DNA of 64,000 nt from Streptomyces angustmyceticus (GCF_019933235.1 NZ_CP082945.1:310001-374000); one strand, 5' to 3'. Positions 16,172-26,798 are shown, numbered from the stretch's first letter. Numbers and translations are program-made. The notes: a model not told the origin generated them from the letters alone.

Positions 16172-17727
16172 CCGCCAAAGGGCGTGCGCGTGGCGGGGCC
16201 GCGCGGCACGGGCGCGACCGGCGGGCAGAGCGGGTGCCGGGGCCGCCGGGGCGGGAGCGGGTCCCGGACGGCGGGCCCGCCGCGGCGGTGATCGGCGGCG
16301 GTATCGCGGGCCTCGCGGCCGCGACCGCGCTGGCCGAGCGGGGCGTGCGGGTGACGCTGTACGAACGGGGAGCGGACCTGGGCGGGCGGCTGGCGGGCTG
16401 GCCCGTGCGGCTCGCCGACGGCTCGGCGGCGACCATGAGCCGCGGATTCCATGCGTTCTTCCCGCAGTACTACAACCTGCGGGGGCTGCTGCGCCGGATC
16501 GACCCGGGCCTGGACGTGCTCCGGCGACTGCCCGACTACCCGCTGCACCACCGTGCGGGCCTGCGGGACAGCTTCGCCCGGGTGCCGCGCACCCCGCCGT
16601 GGAGCGCCCTGGGCTTTGCCGCGCTCAGCCCCACCTTCACCTGGCGGGACCTGGTGCGGATGCGGCCCGGTGCGGCCCTGCCGCTGCTCGACGTGCGGGT
16701 GCCGGGGGTCTACGAGCGGCTGGACGGGATCAGCGCCCAGGACTTCCTCTCCCGTATCCGCTTCCCCGAGGCCGCGCGGCACCTCGCCTTCGAGGTGTTC
16801 TCCCGGAGCTTCTTCGCGGACCCGCGGGAACTGTCCGCCGCGGAACTGGTGTTGATGTTCCACATCTACTTTCTCGGCTCCAGCGAGGGACTGCTCTTCG
16901 ACGTGCCCGCCGAGCCCTTCCCGCAGGCGCTGTGGCACCCTCTCGGCCGGTATCTGACGGGACACGGGGTGCGGCTGTGCACGGACACGGCGGTGGCGCG
17001 GGTCGAGCCGGAGGACGGCGGGGTGCGGGTCGTCGCACGGGACGGGGAGCGCCGGTTCGACGCGGTGGTGCTCGCGCCGGACCCCGGCGGACTGCGTCAA
17101 CTCGTCGCGTCATCCGGGAAGTTGGGGGATGCCGCCTGGCGGGCGCGGATCGGGCGGCTGCGGACCGCGCCGCCCTTCCTGGTGTCACGGCTGTGGCTGG
17201 AACGGCGGGTGCGCACCGACCGGCCCGGTTTCCTGGGCACGAGTGGCTTCGGCTCGCTGGACAACGTCAGCGTGCTGGAGCGCTGGGAGGGGGAGGCGGC
17301 CCGCTGGTCGGCCCGCACCGGCGGCTCGGTGCTGGAACTGCACGCCTACGCGGTCGCCCCGGGAGCCGACCGGGATCGCGAACAGCGGCGCCTGGTGGAC
17401 CAGTTGCACGCTGTCTATCCGGAGACCCGCGGCGTCCGGATCGTCGACCGGCGGAACGAGTGGCGGGCGGACTGCCCGCTGTTCCCGGTGGGCGGCTTCG
17501 GCGACCGGCCGACCGTGCACACGCCCGATCCGCGGGTGGTGGTCGCGGGTGACACGGTGCGCACCCCGTTCCCCGTCGCGCTGATGGAGCGCGCCGCGAC
17601 GACCGGGTTCCTCGCCGCCAACGCCCTGTTGCGGCGCTGGGGGGTGCGCGGCCAGACCCTGTGGACGGTGCCGGGCAGGGGACGTTCCGCGGCGCTGCGG
17701 TGGGCGGCGCGGCGGGGCGAACGGTGA
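16168..17727 (+). CDS. crtU: Carotene phi-ring synthase / isorenieratene synthase-like desaturase-methyltransferase
   Basis: 519 aa from ATG 16168, with GGAGGG at good spacing. After an Arg/Gly-rich N-terminus comes AAAVIGGGIAGLAAATALAE, the FAD-binding fold, then YERGADLGGRLAGWP. Later segments GFHAFFPQYYNLRGLLRRIDP and MFHIYFLGSSEGLLFDVP, and the C-terminal VAGDTVRTPFPVALMERAA, are conserved in CrtU. The enzyme turns beta-ionone rings into aromatic phi rings by desaturation and a methyl shift, giving isorenieratene. It converges with the Rieske gene. Confidence 0.92.
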   Translation: MTAKGRARGGAARHGRDRRAERVPGPPGRERVPDGGPAAAVIGGGIAGLAAATALAERGVRVTLYERGADLGGRLAGWPVRLADGSAATMSRGFHAFFPQYYNLRGLLRRIDPGLDVLRRLPDYPLHHRAGLRDSFARVPRTPPWSALGFAALSPTFTWRDLVRMRPGAALPLLDVRVPGVYERLDGISAQDFLSRIRFPEAARHLAFEVFSRSFFADPRELSAAELVLMFHIYFLGSSEGLLFDVPAEPFPQALWHPLGRYLTGHGVRLCTDTAVARVEPEDGGVRVVARDGERRFDAVVLAPDPGGLRQLVASSGKLGDAAWRARIGRLRTAPPFLVSRLWLERRVRTDRPGFLGTSGFGSLDNVSVLERWEGEAARWSARTGGSVLELHAYAVAPGADRDREQRRLVDQLHAVYPETRGVRIVDRRNEWRADCPLFPVGGFGDRPTVHTPDPRVVVAGDTVRTPFPVALMERAATTGFLAANALLRRWGVRGQTLWTVPGRGRSAALRWAARRGER

Positions 17728-17779
17728 CGGGGGCGTGCTCCGGGTCCCCGGCGAGCCGGCCGGTGGCCGGTGTCCGGTG

Positions 17780-18829
17780 TCAGCCCGGGAAGCGTCCGCT
17801 GCTGCGCAGTTCCCAGCGGCGTTCGGCGTAGGCCAGGTCGTCCCGCCACAGCCGTCGCGAGGCGGCGCGCATCAGCGGGCGCAGGGCGGGGGCGGCCGCG
17901 CGCGCGAGGGCGAAGCCGGGACGCCGGGACGTGGCGATGACCGCCTCGGTGACCGCGGTGCGCGGCCGCCCCCGGTCGTCGGCGCCCAGCGGCGTGGCAT
18001 GGGTCTCCACCACGGAGCCCTGCCCCTCGCCCGCCACGATGTGCATCACCACCGTACGGGGCTCGGGCGCGGTGAAGACGGCCGTGACCGGGACCACGGC
18101 GCGCCCGGCGACCTTGAAGGAGACCTCGACGGCGATGCCGTCGGCGTGCGGGGCGCCGTGCTCCGCGGGGGTGTCCACCACGGTGAGGTCGACGAAGGAG
18201 TAGGGGTGGAACCATGCGCCGTGCCACGGGTCGAGACGGTTGGCGATCACGTCCTCGGGGTCGCAGCCGCCGGTGACGGTGTGGACCGCGGTGACGGCAC
18301 CCGCCGTGCGCGGCCGCCGGGGCAACACCGGTTCGGGCAACGGCTCCTCGCCGCCGGCCGCGTCGAGGCGCACCCACGCCAGCAGTCCGTCGTCGTGGGC
18401 GGGGAACGGGTCCCAGCCGGCGAACGGGGCGCCGTCCAGGGCGAGTCCGTGCCAGCGGCAGCGGACGATGCCGCAGTGCACGGGGCTGCGGTCCAGGGGC
18501 GCGCCGAGGTGCGGGCAGGCCCCCGGCCCGGCGAGCAGCCGCCCGGCCGGGTCGCGCCAGGCGACGACCTCGACGCCGGCGACGGTGCGACCGACGGCGC
18601 GCCGGGCGCCGATGCCGTCGGACGCGCCGAGGACGAACCAGTTGCCGGACGAGCGGGCGAGGGCGGCCTTGACGGCGTCGGCGAGGCGCGCGGGCCGGGC
18701 GTCGCGCCAGGTCGGCCGCTGGGCCTCCCACGGCACGGGCCCGGTCCGCAGCCGGAGCGGGATGCGCGGAGTCCGGCCGGCCCGATGAGCCTGAGGAGTC
18801 CGGTGGTTCCGACGGGCCTGAGGGGTCAT
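17780..18829 (-). CDS. Rieske 2Fe-2S protein (DUF5914), carotenoid-locus oxygenase
   Basis: 349 aa from ATG 18829, overlapping the crtB stop by 4 bp. The Rieske motif is complete: C105-P-H107 and C124-R-W-H127. A DUF5914-like C-terminal domain follows ([21 protein letters not shown]), probably holding the mononuclear iron ligands. It is cotranscribed with crtI and crtB, so a ring or chain oxygenation of the carotenoid is the natural inference; no reductase partner is adjacent. Reaction not established. Confidence 0.85.
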   Translation of the reverse strand: MTPQARRNHRTPQAHRAGRTPRIPLRLRTGPVPWEAQRPTWRDARPARLADAVKAALARSSGNWFVLGASDGIGARRAVGRTVAGVEVVAWRDPAGRLLAGPGACPHLGAPLDRSPVHCGIVRCRWHGLALDGAPFAGWDPFPAHDDGLLAWVRLDAAGGEEPLPEPVLPRRPRTAGAVTAVHTVTGGCDPEDVIANRLDPWHGAWFHPYSFVDLTVVDTPAEHGAPHADGIAVEVSFKVAGRAVVPVTAVFTAPEPRTVVMHIVAGEGQGSVVETHATPLGADDRGRPRTAVTEAVIATSRRPGFALARAAAPALRPLMRAASRRLWRDDLAYAERRWELRSSGRFPG

Positions 18830-19830
18830 GGCGTCTCCTCCTGCGGACGGTGCGGCACCCCGGAGTACGGCGTCCCTGGGCGCCGCACGGCGGGGCGGCG
18901 GGCGGCGATCCGGGCGGCGGTGACCCGGGCCAGCCCGCCGAGGGCGGTGGCCGCGCGGCGTCTGCGGGAGACCACCGCGCGGCGGTGCAGCACGGCGTAG
19001 CCGTCGTCGCGCACGGCGTCGAGGATGGCGCGGTAGAGGACGAACGCGGTGCGGATGCACGGGCGCGACACCGGGTCGAGCAGGGCGAGGCCGGGAGCCG
19101 CCTCGCGGTAGACGCCGCGGACGAGGTCGGCGGCGGCCGCCATGGCCGCGGTGATCCGCGGGTCGCGGTGGCCGGTGTCGCGGCTCCACCGCAGCAGCGC
19201 GCGGTCGACGCCGTGCGCCGCCAGCAGGTCGGCGGGCAGATAGATCCGGCCCCGGTCGAGGTCCTCCCCCACGTCGCGCAGGAAGTTGGTGAGCTGGAAG
19301 GCGACGCCGAGGGCCGCGGCGTGCGGCGCGGCCTCGTCCTGCGGCGCGACCGTGCCGAGCACCGGCAGCATCTCCAGCCCCATCACCGCGGCCGAGCCGT
19401 GCACATAGCGCCGCAGGTCCTCGTACGTCGGGTAGTCCGTCACCGTCAGATCGCTGCGCATCGACGCCATGAAGTCCGCGAAGTGCCGGTGGTCGATGCG
19501 GTACACGGCAGCGGTGTGGGCCACCGCGCGCACCACCGGTTCCGTGGTCTCTCCCCCGCGCAGGGCCTCCTCCAGGCAGCCCTGGAGGGCGTCGAGCGCC
19601 CGTGCGCAGTCGGCGGTCGAGCGGCCCGCTCCGGGTTCGTCGACGAGGTCGTCGGCCCGGCGGGCGAAGCCGTACAGGGCGTGGACGGCCGGCCGGCGCT
19701 CCACGGGCAGCAGCCGGGTGGCGAGGAAGTAGGTCTTGCCGTGCCGGGCGTTGAGCCGGCGGCACCGGGCGTAGGCGTCGCGCAGGAGGGGGTCGGTGAT
19801 GCCTGCGGCGTCCAGTTCGCGAGCCGTCAT
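18826..19830 (-). CDS. crtB: Phytoene synthase
   Basis: 334 aa from ATG 19830, overlapping the crtI stop by 4 bp. Both prenyl diphosphate/Mg motifs are present: D60-D-L-V-D64 after RRA, and D186-x3-D190 in [37 protein letters not shown] is the typical trans-isoprenyl synthase N-terminus. It joins two geranylgeranyl diphosphates into phytoene. A GGPP synthase (crtE) is not in this window, so substrate must come from elsewhere. Confidence 0.94.
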   Translation of the reverse strand: MTARELDAAGITDPLLRDAYARCRRLNARHGKTYFLATRLLPVERRPAVHALYGFARRADDLVDEPGAGRSTADCARALDALQGCLEEALRGGETTEPVVRAVAHTAAVYRIDHRHFADFMASMRSDLTVTDYPTYEDLRRYVHGSAAVMGLEMLPVLGTVAPQDEAAPHAAALGVAFQLTNFLRDVGEDLDRGRIYLPADLLAAHGVDRALLRWSRDTGHRDPRITAAMAAAADLVRGVYREAAPGLALLDPVSRPCIRTAFVLYRAILDAVRDDGYAVLHRRAVVSRRRRAATALGGLARVTAARIAARRPAVRRPGTPYSGVPHRPQEETP

Positions 19831-21362
19831 GCCGGGGTGCCTCTCGGGGTCGGGCGGGTGGTTCCCGCCGGGGACCGGGTGGCCCGGGGGCCGGTGATCC
19901 GGGCCGCGGCGAGCTTGCCGGAGAGCAGGACGGTGGGGACGCCGACGCCGGGGGTGGTGCCGCAGCCCGCCAGGACGGCGTTCTCGGTGCCGCGCACGAG
20001 GTTGCGGGGGCGGAAGGGGCCGGTCTGCGCCAGGGTGTGGGCGGCCGAGAAGGGTGTTCCGGCGGCGAGCCCCTGCGCGGCCCAGTCGGCGGGGGTGACC
20101 AGGTGGTGCATCTCGGTGGCGGCGCCGATGCCGGTGAGCCCCCGGCGCTCCAGTACGGCGAGCAGGCTGTCGCGGTACCGGGGCGCCAGGTCGTGCCAGT
20201 CCCCGGCGCCGGGACCGGTCTCGGTGTTGGGGCAGGGCGCCAGGATGTAGTGGAGGTGGCGCCCCGGAGGGGCGAGCCCGGGGTCGGTGGCGGTGGGGCG
20301 GGTGATGAGCAGCGAGGGGTCGCTCATCAGCCGCCCGGTGCGGGTGAGTTCGTCGAAGGTCCGCTCCCACGCGGCGCCGAAGGAGAGCGTGTGGTGGGCC
20401 AGTCGCGGCCAGGTGCGGTCGGTGCCGGCGTGCAGGACCACCGCGGACGGCGCGTGGCGCAGGCGGAGCGGGCGGCGGGGGCGCCGGCCGAGCAGCCGGT
20501 GGACGACCGGGAGGTCGGGGGTGAGGACCACCGCGTCGCAGGGGATGCGTTCGTGCGCGGTGACCACGGCCGTGATCCGGTCGCCGCGGCGTTCCAGCCG
20601 GGTGACCGGGTGTCCGTAGCGGAACGCGGCACCGGCGTCGGCGGCCGCGGCCGCCATGGCGCGGGGCAGGGCGTGCATCCCGCCGCGGGGGAAGTACACC
20701 CCGGCGACCGTGTCCATGTAGGCGATGACGGCGTAGGCGGCCAGGGCGCGGGCGGGCGGCACCCCGGCGTACAGCGCCTGGAAGGAGAAGACCCGGCGCA
20801 GCCGCGGGTCCGGCAGGAAGCGGGCGATGCGGTGGTCGAGCCGGCCGAAGCCGCCGAGCGCGGCGAGGCGGACCAGGTCCGGGTGCAGCAGTTGCAGCGG
20901 TGAGTCGAAGTTGGCGTCGATGAAGCGGTGGCGCTGGACCGCGTACAGCTGCTGGAGCCAGTGCCGCAGCCGCCGGTAGCCGTGGGCCGCCGCGGGGCCG
21001 GCGAACCGTTCGACCTCCGCCTCCATGGCCTGTGGGTCCGTGTGCACGTCCAGCTCGCTGCCGTCGGCGAAGCGGGCGCGGTACGCCGGGTGCAGTGCCC
21101 GCAGTTCCAGCCGGTCGGTGAGCCGCTCGCCGACCGCCGCGAAGGTCTCGTCGATGAGGTCCGGCATGGTCAGCACGGTCGGACCGGTGTCGATGCGGTA
21201 GCCGTGGCGGTCGATGCGGCCGGCCCGGCCGCCGGGCAGCGTCTCGCGCTCGACGACGGTGACCCGCCGTCCCGCGCCGAGCAGGTGCAGCGCGGCGGAC
21301 AGCCCGGAGAGACCGGCGCCGACCACCACGACGTGGTCGGTGGGGCCCTGAACCGCTCTCAT
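19827..21362 (-). CDS. crtI: Phytoene desaturase
   Basis: 511 aa from ATG 21362, with GAGGAGG about 6 bp upstream. The FAD fold [20 protein letters not shown] is near the start, then [24 protein letters not shown], the CrtI signature. The C-terminal motif [20 protein letters not shown] closes the FAD site. It would desaturate phytoene to lycopene. First gene of crtI-crtB-Rieske; divergent from an SDR gene across 324 bp. Confidence 0.95.
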   Translation of the reverse strand: MRAVQGPTDHVVVVGAGLSGLSAALHLLGAGRRVTVVERETLPGGRAGRIDRHGYRIDTGPTVLTMPDLIDETFAAVGERLTDRLELRALHPAYRARFADGSELDVHTDPQAMEAEVERFAGPAAAHGYRRLRHWLQQLYAVQRHRFIDANFDSPLQLLHPDLVRLAALGGFGRLDHRIARFLPDPRLRRVFSFQALYAGVPPARALAAYAVIAYMDTVAGVYFPRGGMHALPRAMAAAAADAGAAFRYGHPVTRLERRGDRITAVVTAHERIPCDAVVLTPDLPVVHRLLGRRPRRPLRLRHAPSAVVLHAGTDRTWPRLAHHTLSFGAAWERTFDELTRTGRLMSDPSLLITRPTATDPGLAPPGRHLHYILAPCPNTETGPGAGDWHDLAPRYRDSLLAVLERRGLTGIGAATEMHHLVTPADWAAQGLAAGTPFSAAHTLAQTGPFRPRNLVRGTENAVLAGCGTTPGVGVPTVLLSGKLAAARITGPRATRSPAGTTRPTPRGTPA

Positions 21363-21686
21363 GAACCGCCTCCTCGAGCCCGGCGGGCGGGCGCACTCGC
21401 CGGGAGCCGTCCGGCCGGGCACCCGACCGATGCCCACGGGCCGACCCTGCCCTCCCCCGCCGCCGCACTCCACACACCACGCACGGCACCGGCGCCCTCT
21501 GACACCAACGGCGGCAGCCGCCCCCGCCAAGCGGGACGACCATACAACCATTGCGACGAACCATCGCGAGCGTTATGGTCTCTAACATAAGCGAGGGCGC
21601 AGAACGAGAAGCGCTGCGAAGCCTCTCGCCGCCGATCGCCCTCGGGCCCCGCCCGCCGGCCACCGCCTCATAGAGAAGGAACCGCC
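21363..21686. other. 324-bp divergent region between crtI and the SDR gene
   Basis: No gene is visible. The middle, about 21535-21595, is AT-richer and should contain promoters for both directions, including the inverted repeat listed separately. The crtI-proximal part is plain GC-rich sequence. Confidence 0.5.
21573..21590. promoter_or_regulatory. Inverted repeat in the crtI/SDR divergent promoter region
   Basis: TTATG (21573-21577) and CATAA (21586-21590) form a perfect inverted repeat with an 8-bp centre; the flanks CG and GCG add partial symmetry. The site sits in the only AT-rich stretch between the divergent genes and could bind a MerR-type or other regulator. TAACAT at 21583-21588 also fits a plus-strand -10 box. 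Confidence 0.35.
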
Positions 21687-22643
21687 ATGTCCGATGCAGC
21701 ACGCTCCCTCCACGCGGTACTGGGCGCCGGCCCCGCGGGCACCGCGCTCGCCGGTGAACTCGTCCGCCGCGGCCACGCCGTACGGCTGGTCAGCCGCTCC
21801 GGGCCGGACAACGCCGCCGAGGGTGTCGAGCGGCGCGCGGCCGATGTGAGCACGCCGGAGGGGGCACTGGCCGCCGTCGAGGGCGCCGACGTCGTCCACC
21901 ACTGCGTGAACGTCGGCTATCACCACCAGGTCGAGGTGATGCCCCGGATCCAGCGCGCGGTACTGGCCGCCGTCGAGTCCACGGGCGCCCGCCTGGTCGT
22001 CCTGGACACGCTGTACCCGTACGGCCCGACGCACGGCGAGGTGATGACGGAGGACACGCCCTGGCGGGCGACGAGCCGCAAGGGGCGGATGCGGGCGGAG
22101 CTGGACGAGCGCTACCTCGACGCGCACCGCGCGGGGCGCGCCCGGGTAGTCCTCGGGCGGGCGGCGGACTTCGTCGGCCCCGGCGTGCTCAACTCGACGC
22201 TCGGCGGGGCGGTCTTCCCCGGCGCGCTGACCGGAGGGGAAGTCCTCGGCCTGGGCGACATCGACCTGCCGCACAGCTACACGGACATCCGGGACGTGGC
22301 GACCGGCCTCGCCACCCTCGGCGAACTCCCGGTGGGTGACGGCCGGGTGTGGCATCTGCCCACCGCGCCCGCCGTCACCACGCGCGAGATCCACACGATG
22401 ATCGAGGAGCGGGTGGGGCGCCCGCTGCAGCGCGTGGTCCTGCCCGAACCGCGCCCCTTCGGGCCGTTCGACGAAGCCTTCATGGACGAGTACGCGGAGA
22501 TGTTCTACCAGCACACCGAGCCGCAGATCGTGGACTCCACGGCCTTCGCGCGGACCTTCGGCGTGCACCCGACCCCGCTGGCCGCCACCCTCGACGCCAC
22601 CGTCGACTGGTACCGCGGCCTGCTGGCCGGGGCCCGCGGCTGA
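21687..22643 (+). CDS. NAD(P)-dependent epimerase/dehydratase family protein
   Basis: 318 aa from ATG 21687, with AGAAGGA 7 bp upstream. The N-terminus reads [20 protein letters not shown], a Rossmann glycine motif. The [16 protein letters not shown] and [15 protein letters not shown] segments fit extended SDRs of the NAD-epimerase group. The usual active-site Y-x3-K is not obvious: the region reads [17 protein letters not shown]. It may therefore be an atypical SDR. It ends at a strong hairpin and has no operon partner. Substrate unknown. Confidence 0.82.
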   Translation: MSDAARSLHAVLGAGPAGTALAGELVRRGHAVRLVSRSGPDNAAEGVERRAADVSTPEGALAAVEGADVVHHCVNVGYHHQVEVMPRIQRAVLAAVESTGARLVVLDTLYPYGPTHGEVMTEDTPWRATSRKGRMRAELDERYLDAHRAGRARVVLGRAADFVGPGVLNSTLGGAVFPGALTGGEVLGLGDIDLPHSYTDIRDVATGLATLGELPVGDGRVWHLPTAPAVTTREIHTMIEERVGRPLQRVVLPEPRPFGPFDEAFMDEYAEMFYQHTEPQIVDSTAFARTFGVHPTPLAATLDATVDWYRGLLAGARG

Positions 22644-22660
22644 CCCGGCGGTACACGCCG

Positions 22661-22694
22661 CGGAGGCCCGACGCCCCCACGCGTCGGGCCTCCG
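22661..22694. terminator. Perfect 13-bp hairpin between convergent genes
   Basis: CGGAGGCCCGACG (22661-22673) pairs with CGTCGGGCCTCCG (22682-22694) around an 8-nt loop. It lies between the SDR stop and the DUF4232 stop and can serve both strands. Confidence 0.85.
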
Positions 22695-22709
22695 CTCCGC
22701 CGGCTGCGG

Positions 22710-23246
22710 TCAGGAAGCCGCGGGCGGCGTCGCCGACCAGGCCGTCACGGACAGCTTCCCGCCGTCCACGGCGTTGTCGAACGCCACGACGCCGTGCGCG
22801 TTGCCGCCCGTCGGGGACACCTGCAGGTACTTGGCCTGCGCGGAGGACGGTCCGGCGTGCGTCCAGACCAGGTCCGCGAAGGCGCTCTTGCCCGGCTTCA
22901 GGGTGATCCGGCGCGCGCCCGGGTCCTTGGCGAAGTAGGTGTCACCGTGGTGCGGGGTGGTCTTCAGGGCCGCGTGTCCGGCGCCCTCCAGCGCCAGCCC
23001 CGGGTACCCGTCCATCGCGCAGGTGCTCCCACCGGTGTTGGTCACCTTCAGGTAGGTGCCCTGGTGGTTCATGCCGATCTGGCTCGAACCCGCGCTGGCG
23101 GTCGTGACCTTCAGCGCCCCCGGGGCGCACGCGGCGGCACCCGGTCCTGCCGTACCGGCCGCGGAGGCCATTCCGGCGCCCGCTCCCGCGGCGAGGGCAA
23201 CGGCGGCGGCGACGGTGACGGCGGTACGCAGACCACGGATGGTCAT
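22710..23246 (-). CDS. Secreted DUF4232 domain protein
   Basis: 178 aa. An N-terminal Sec signal peptide is clear (MTIRGLRTAVTVAAAVALAA, with cleavage near GMASAAG). The mature part has the DUF4232 pattern: ACAPGALKVTTASA at the start, then LKVTNTGGSTCAMDGYPGLAL with a second Cys for a likely disulfide, and VSPTGGNAHGVVAF near the end. DUF4232 proteins are common exported actinobacterial proteins without a defined role. Upstream on the minus strand, about 15 bp before the ATG, lies GAAGAAGGAG. Confidence 0.88.
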   Translation of the reverse strand: MTIRGLRTAVTVAAAVALAAGAGAGMASAAGTAGPGAAACAPGALKVTTASAGSSQIGMNHQGTYLKVTNTGGSTCAMDGYPGLALEGAGHAALKTTPHHGDTYFAKDPGARRITLKPGKSAFADLVWTHAGPSSAQAKYLQVSPTGGNAHGVVAFDNAVDGGKLSVTAWSATPPAAS

Positions 23247-23616
23247 CAGTCATCAACTCCTTCTTCTCCGGCACCGGGAGAGACCTCGGTGCACGCCCAC
23301 CGCCCGGCCCGCACGGCGCTCCCCGGCCCCCGTGAAGGCACCCCCGGCCGCGGAGCCGACCGCGGGACCGGTCGGTGGGTTCTCTTTCGTTCCGCGCCAC
23401 CCACCCTGGGCGCCCCCACTGATGATCGGCTAACGCGCGGCTAACACCGCGGAAAACAAGGACGCGAGGGCGACAAAGAGGGGCATAACGGGGCCACTAG
23501 GAGCAAACCTGGAGGCAAGGGAGCGAAAGAGGCGGGGAGTTCGCGGGGAGCGCGCTCACGCCTGCCAGGGGGGCGCCGGAGCCGATGCGGATGGAGTCGT
23601 TCCGATCAGGCGTGCG
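23247..23616. other. 370-bp divergent region between DUF4232 and FUSC genes
   Basis: The stretch 23415-23530 is purine-rich and AT-richer than its flanks, with a repeated CGGCTAAC (two copies near 23427-23445) that could be part of a promoter. No convincing small gene was found. Confidence 0.4.
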
Positions 23617-25926
23617 ATGCTGGTGCCTCCCGGATCATGGCAAGAAGTGGGAGTGTACGGCACCGTGAGGGCAGCGATACGGCGGGCTCGGACGAAGACC
23701 TGGGACCGCTTCGCGGCATCCGACCCAGGGATGCTGCGGCTGAAGGCGGGGCTGCGGACGGTCGGGGCGATCGTGCTCACGCTCGTCGCCCTCGCCCTGC
23801 TCCACACCGGCGTCACGCTGATGGTCGCGGGCGCCATGGCCGCCATGGTCGCCACCTTCGCCATCAAGGAGAAGGAGGTCCGCGGCCAGGCGGTCACCCT
23901 GGCGCTGGGCCTGCCCGTCGCGCTCGCCGCCATGTCGCTTGCGGCGGTACTGCACGCCCTGGTCATCCCCGGGGACCTGTTCTTCGTCCTGCTGATCTTC
24001 AGCGCCGTCTACGTCCGGCGGTTCGGCGACCGCGGCACCGCGCTCGGACTCATCGGTTTCCAGGTCTACTTCGTCTCGCTGTTCGTGCACGCCACGGTGC
24101 CCACCCTCCCCGAGCTGTACCTGACCCTGGGCATCGCCTTCGCCTGCAGCGCCCTCGCCCGCTTCGCCGTCGTCCCGCAGACGCCCCAGCGCACCCTGGA
24201 CCGGCTGCGCGAGGCCTTCCGGGCCCGCCTCGCCCAGTTGCTGGCCACCCAGCTGGAACTGCTGGACGCCGGCCCCGACGAACGGGACAAGGTCCTCGAC
24301 GACCTGCGGCGGCACACCGCCCGGCTGCACGAGGCGGCCCTGATGATCCAGGGCCTCCTGGAGGAGGGCACCCGGGACGCGGCCGCGGCGGGGCTGGTGC
24401 AGCGCCGCGTCGCGGAGGCCGAGATCGCCGCCGAACGCCTGGGCATGCTGATCCTCAACGCCCGCAGCGCCGAGCGGGCCGACACCCTCACCATGCACCT
24501 GCCGCACGCCCCCGTGCCGGCCACGGCGGCCCCCCTCCGCACCGAGGACGAGGCCACCGTCACCCTGCGCCGGGACCTGAACTCCCTGCTCCTGCTGGTC
24601 GCGCGGCGCGCGCCCGACGACCGCGGCACCGGGCTGGCCCATGTGCGCAACCGGCTGCTCGGCTACCGCGACGAGGACAACCTGCCGCGCGCCACGCCCG
24701 TCGTCCAGGACGTCTTCCGCGGGCTCGGTGAGGCCGCCCGCTCCGTCCTGGGTCTGCGCCTGGCGCTGGACGGCCCGCAGGACGAGTCGGACGACTCCCC
24801 GGCCACCACCCGCTCCCGCGAGGAGTTCGACGCCGAGGACCTCGCGATCGTCGGCGCCGAGGAGAGCGACGAGGCGGAGGACGACCGCACCGGGTTCCAG
24901 CGGCCCACCACCCGTGCCGCGTTCCAGGTCGCGGTGGGCTCGACCCTGGCCGTCATCGGCGGCGAATTCCTCTCCAGCCAGCGCTGGTACTGGGCGGTGC
25001 TGACCTGCTGGGTGGTCTTCCTCAACACCGCGTCCACCGGCGAGATCATGGTCAAGGGCTACCGCCGGCTGGTCGGCACGGTCCTCGGCGTGGTCGCCGG
25101 TGTCGCGCTGGCCGGCCTGGTCGGCAATCACACCTGGGCCGCCTTCGCCCTCGTGCTGCTCTGCATCTTCGGGATGTGGTTCACCGCGCCGTTGTCCTAC
25201 GCGCTGATGTCGTTCTTCGTCACCGCGATGCTCGGGGTGCTCTACACCCTGCTCAACACCTACAGCTTCGCGGTGCTGGTGCTGCGCATCGAGGAGACGG
25301 CGCTGGGCGCCGCGTGCGGGATCATCGCCGCCGTCCTCGTCCTGCCGGTGCGCACCGACCGCCGCACGGACGAACTGCTGGGCACGGTGCTGGTCCGGCT
25401 GCGGGACGTGGCCTCGGCCGCGGTGGAACAGCTCAGCGGCGGACCGGCCGTCGACCTGCTGGGCAAGGCGCGCGATCTGGACACCGCGCTGGACGAGCTG
25501 CGCGCCTCCATCCAGCCCCTGACGCACCCGATCACCCCGCTGCGCGTACGGCGGCGGACCGCCCGCTACCTGGTCGCGCTCCTGGAGACCTCCGCCTACC
25601 ACGCCCGTTCCCTGGCGGCGACGGCGGAACTGGTGCCGTACAGCAAGACCATCGCGGCCGATCCGCGGCTGGCGGGCGCCGGCCGGCGGATCGCGCACAA
25701 CATCGACCTGATCGTCGCGCGGGTGCTGGAGGAGTCCGCCGAGGGCGAGGTGGAGTCGGGCGTCAGCATCGCCGCGATGCTGGATGCCGCCGGTTCCGGG
25801 GCCCTGCAGTCGGGCACGGTCACCTTCCGCGTGCTGCGCCACCTCCAGCGCCTCGACGAGGGAGTGGTGGGTATCGCCCGCCCGCTCGGCGTGCCGGTGG
25901 CGGGCCCGAAGGGCAACAGGTCGTAG
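23617..25926 (+). CDS. FUSC family membrane protein (aromatic acid exporter-like)
   Basis: 769 aa as drawn from ATG 23617; in-frame GTGs at 23653 and 23665 are possible starts, none with a strong Shine-Dalgarno. Two membrane blocks are visible, one N-terminal (TVGAIVLTLVALALLHTGVT, then MVAGAMAAMVATFAIK) and one at about 430-560 (AFQVAVGSTLAVIGGEFLSS). The DRFAASDPGMLRLKAGLRT start and the central acidic soluble region are typical of actinobacterial FUSC proteins, distantly related to AaeB-type efflux. It stands alone. Transported substrate unknown. Confidence 0.88.
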   Translation: MLVPPGSWQEVGVYGTVRAAIRRARTKTWDRFAASDPGMLRLKAGLRTVGAIVLTLVALALLHTGVTLMVAGAMAAMVATFAIKEKEVRGQAVTLALGLPVALAAMSLAAVLHALVIPGDLFFVLLIFSAVYVRRFGDRGTALGLIGFQVYFVSLFVHATVPTLPELYLTLGIAFACSALARFAVVPQTPQRTLDRLREAFRARLAQLLATQLELLDAGPDERDKVLDDLRRHTARLHEAALMIQGLLEEGTRDAAAAGLVQRRVAEAEIAAERLGMLILNARSAERADTLTMHLPHAPVPATAAPLRTEDEATVTLRRDLNSLLLLVARRAPDDRGTGLAHVRNRLLGYRDEDNLPRATPVVQDVFRGLGEAARSVLGLRLALDGPQDESDDSPATTRSREEFDAEDLAIVGAEESDEAEDDRTGFQRPTTRAAFQVAVGSTLAVIGGEFLSSQRWYWAVLTCWVVFLNTASTGEIMVKGYRRLVGTVLGVVAGVALAGLVGNHTWAAFALVLLCIFGMWFTAPLSYALMSFFVTAMLGVLYTLLNTYSFAVLVLRIEETALGAACGIIAAVLVLPVRTDRRTDELLGTVLVRLRDVASAAVEQLSGGPAVDLLGKARDLDTALDELRASIQPLTHPITPLRVRRRTARYLVALLETSAYHARSLAATAELVPYSKTIAADPRLAGAGRRIAHNIDLIVARVLEESAEGEVESGVSIAAMLDAAGSGALQSGTVTFRVLRHLQRLDEGVVGIARPLGVPVAGPKGNRS

Positions 25927-25968
25927 CCCTTCGCGCCCCGGCGGCCGCGGGCCGGCTCACCGCAGGGC

Positions 25969-26688
25969 TCAGGCGCCGCTGCCCGCGCCGGAGCGGCAGT
26001 CGGGGTGCCCCCAGCCGTCCGGGTTCTTGGTGATGGGCTCGCCCTTGGCGTAGGAGCGCCCGCAGCGGCAGCGTCCGGGGAACTTGGCGTTCAGCGTCCG
26101 CGTCGAGGCCCCGGAGGTCCGCCGCTTCGGCGAGGACGCGGACGTCGCTGCCGCGCCCGAGGCCGGGCGGCGGGATCCGGCGGGCTTGGCGGCGCCCGAG
26201 GAGGGCGGCGGCTCCGGGGAGCCGAGGTCGCTGCCGGCGGCCTCCTGGACGACCGCCGCCTGGCTGGCGGCCCGGTCGGCGAGGTCGTTGAGCGGGTCGC
26301 CGTCCACCTGGTGCGCCGGCACGTACCGGAATTCCACGGAGCGGCCGGTGAGCAGCTCGTCGATGCGCATCACGAGTTCCTGGTTGGCGACCGGCTTGCC
26401 CGCGGCGGTCTTCCACCCCTTGCGTTTCCAGCCGGGCAGCCAGGTGGTGACGGCCTTCATCGCGTACTGGGAGTCCATCCGGATCTCCAGGGCGTCGGCC
26501 GGATCGATGGCGGCCAGCAGGCGTTCCAGGGCGGTGAGTTCCGCGACGTTGTTCGTCGCGGTGCCCAGCGGCCCGGCCTCCCACCGCACCACGGTCTCCG
26601 CACCGTCGGCGATGACCCAGGCCCAGCCCGCGGGCCCGGGGTTTCCTTTCGAGGCGCCGTCACAGGCGGCGATCACGCGTTCAGCCAT
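25969..26688 (-). CDS. Ribonuclease HI with C-terminal zinc-ribbon-like tail
   Basis: 239 aa from ATG 26688; ATG 26700 is a possible earlier start. RNase HI catalytic residues are recognisable: D10 (AACDGASKGNPGP), E50 (NNVAELTALE), D72 (RMDSQYAMKAV) and D138 (LNDLADRAA), with a basic WKRKGWK handle. After a Ser/Pro/Ala linker, the last ~50 residues contain CRCGRSYAKGEPI and a later DC near the end, a small putative zinc or nucleic-acid-binding module. It removes RNA from RNA-DNA hybrids. The tail is seen in other actinobacterial RNases H, but its role is not known to me. Confidence 0.9.
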   Translation of the reverse strand: MAERVIAACDGASKGNPGPAGWAWVIADGAETVVRWEAGPLGTATNNVAELTALERLLAAIDPADALEIRMDSQYAMKAVTTWLPGWKRKGWKTAAGKPVANQELVMRIDELLTGRSVEFRYVPAHQVDGDPLNDLADRAASQAAVVQEAAGSDLGSPEPPPSSGAAKPAGSRRPASGAAATSASSPKRRTSGASTRTLNAKFPGRCRCGRSYAKGEPITKNPDGWGHPDCRSGAGSGA

Positions 26689-26798
26689 GGGCGCGATCAT
26701 GCCAGCCGGAGAGCCGCCGGGCGAAGTCGCCTCCGCGGGGGCCGGCACCGGGGCGGGCCGGCCGTCGCCTGGTCCGAGGGGCGCGCCCGCCGTCCGGA

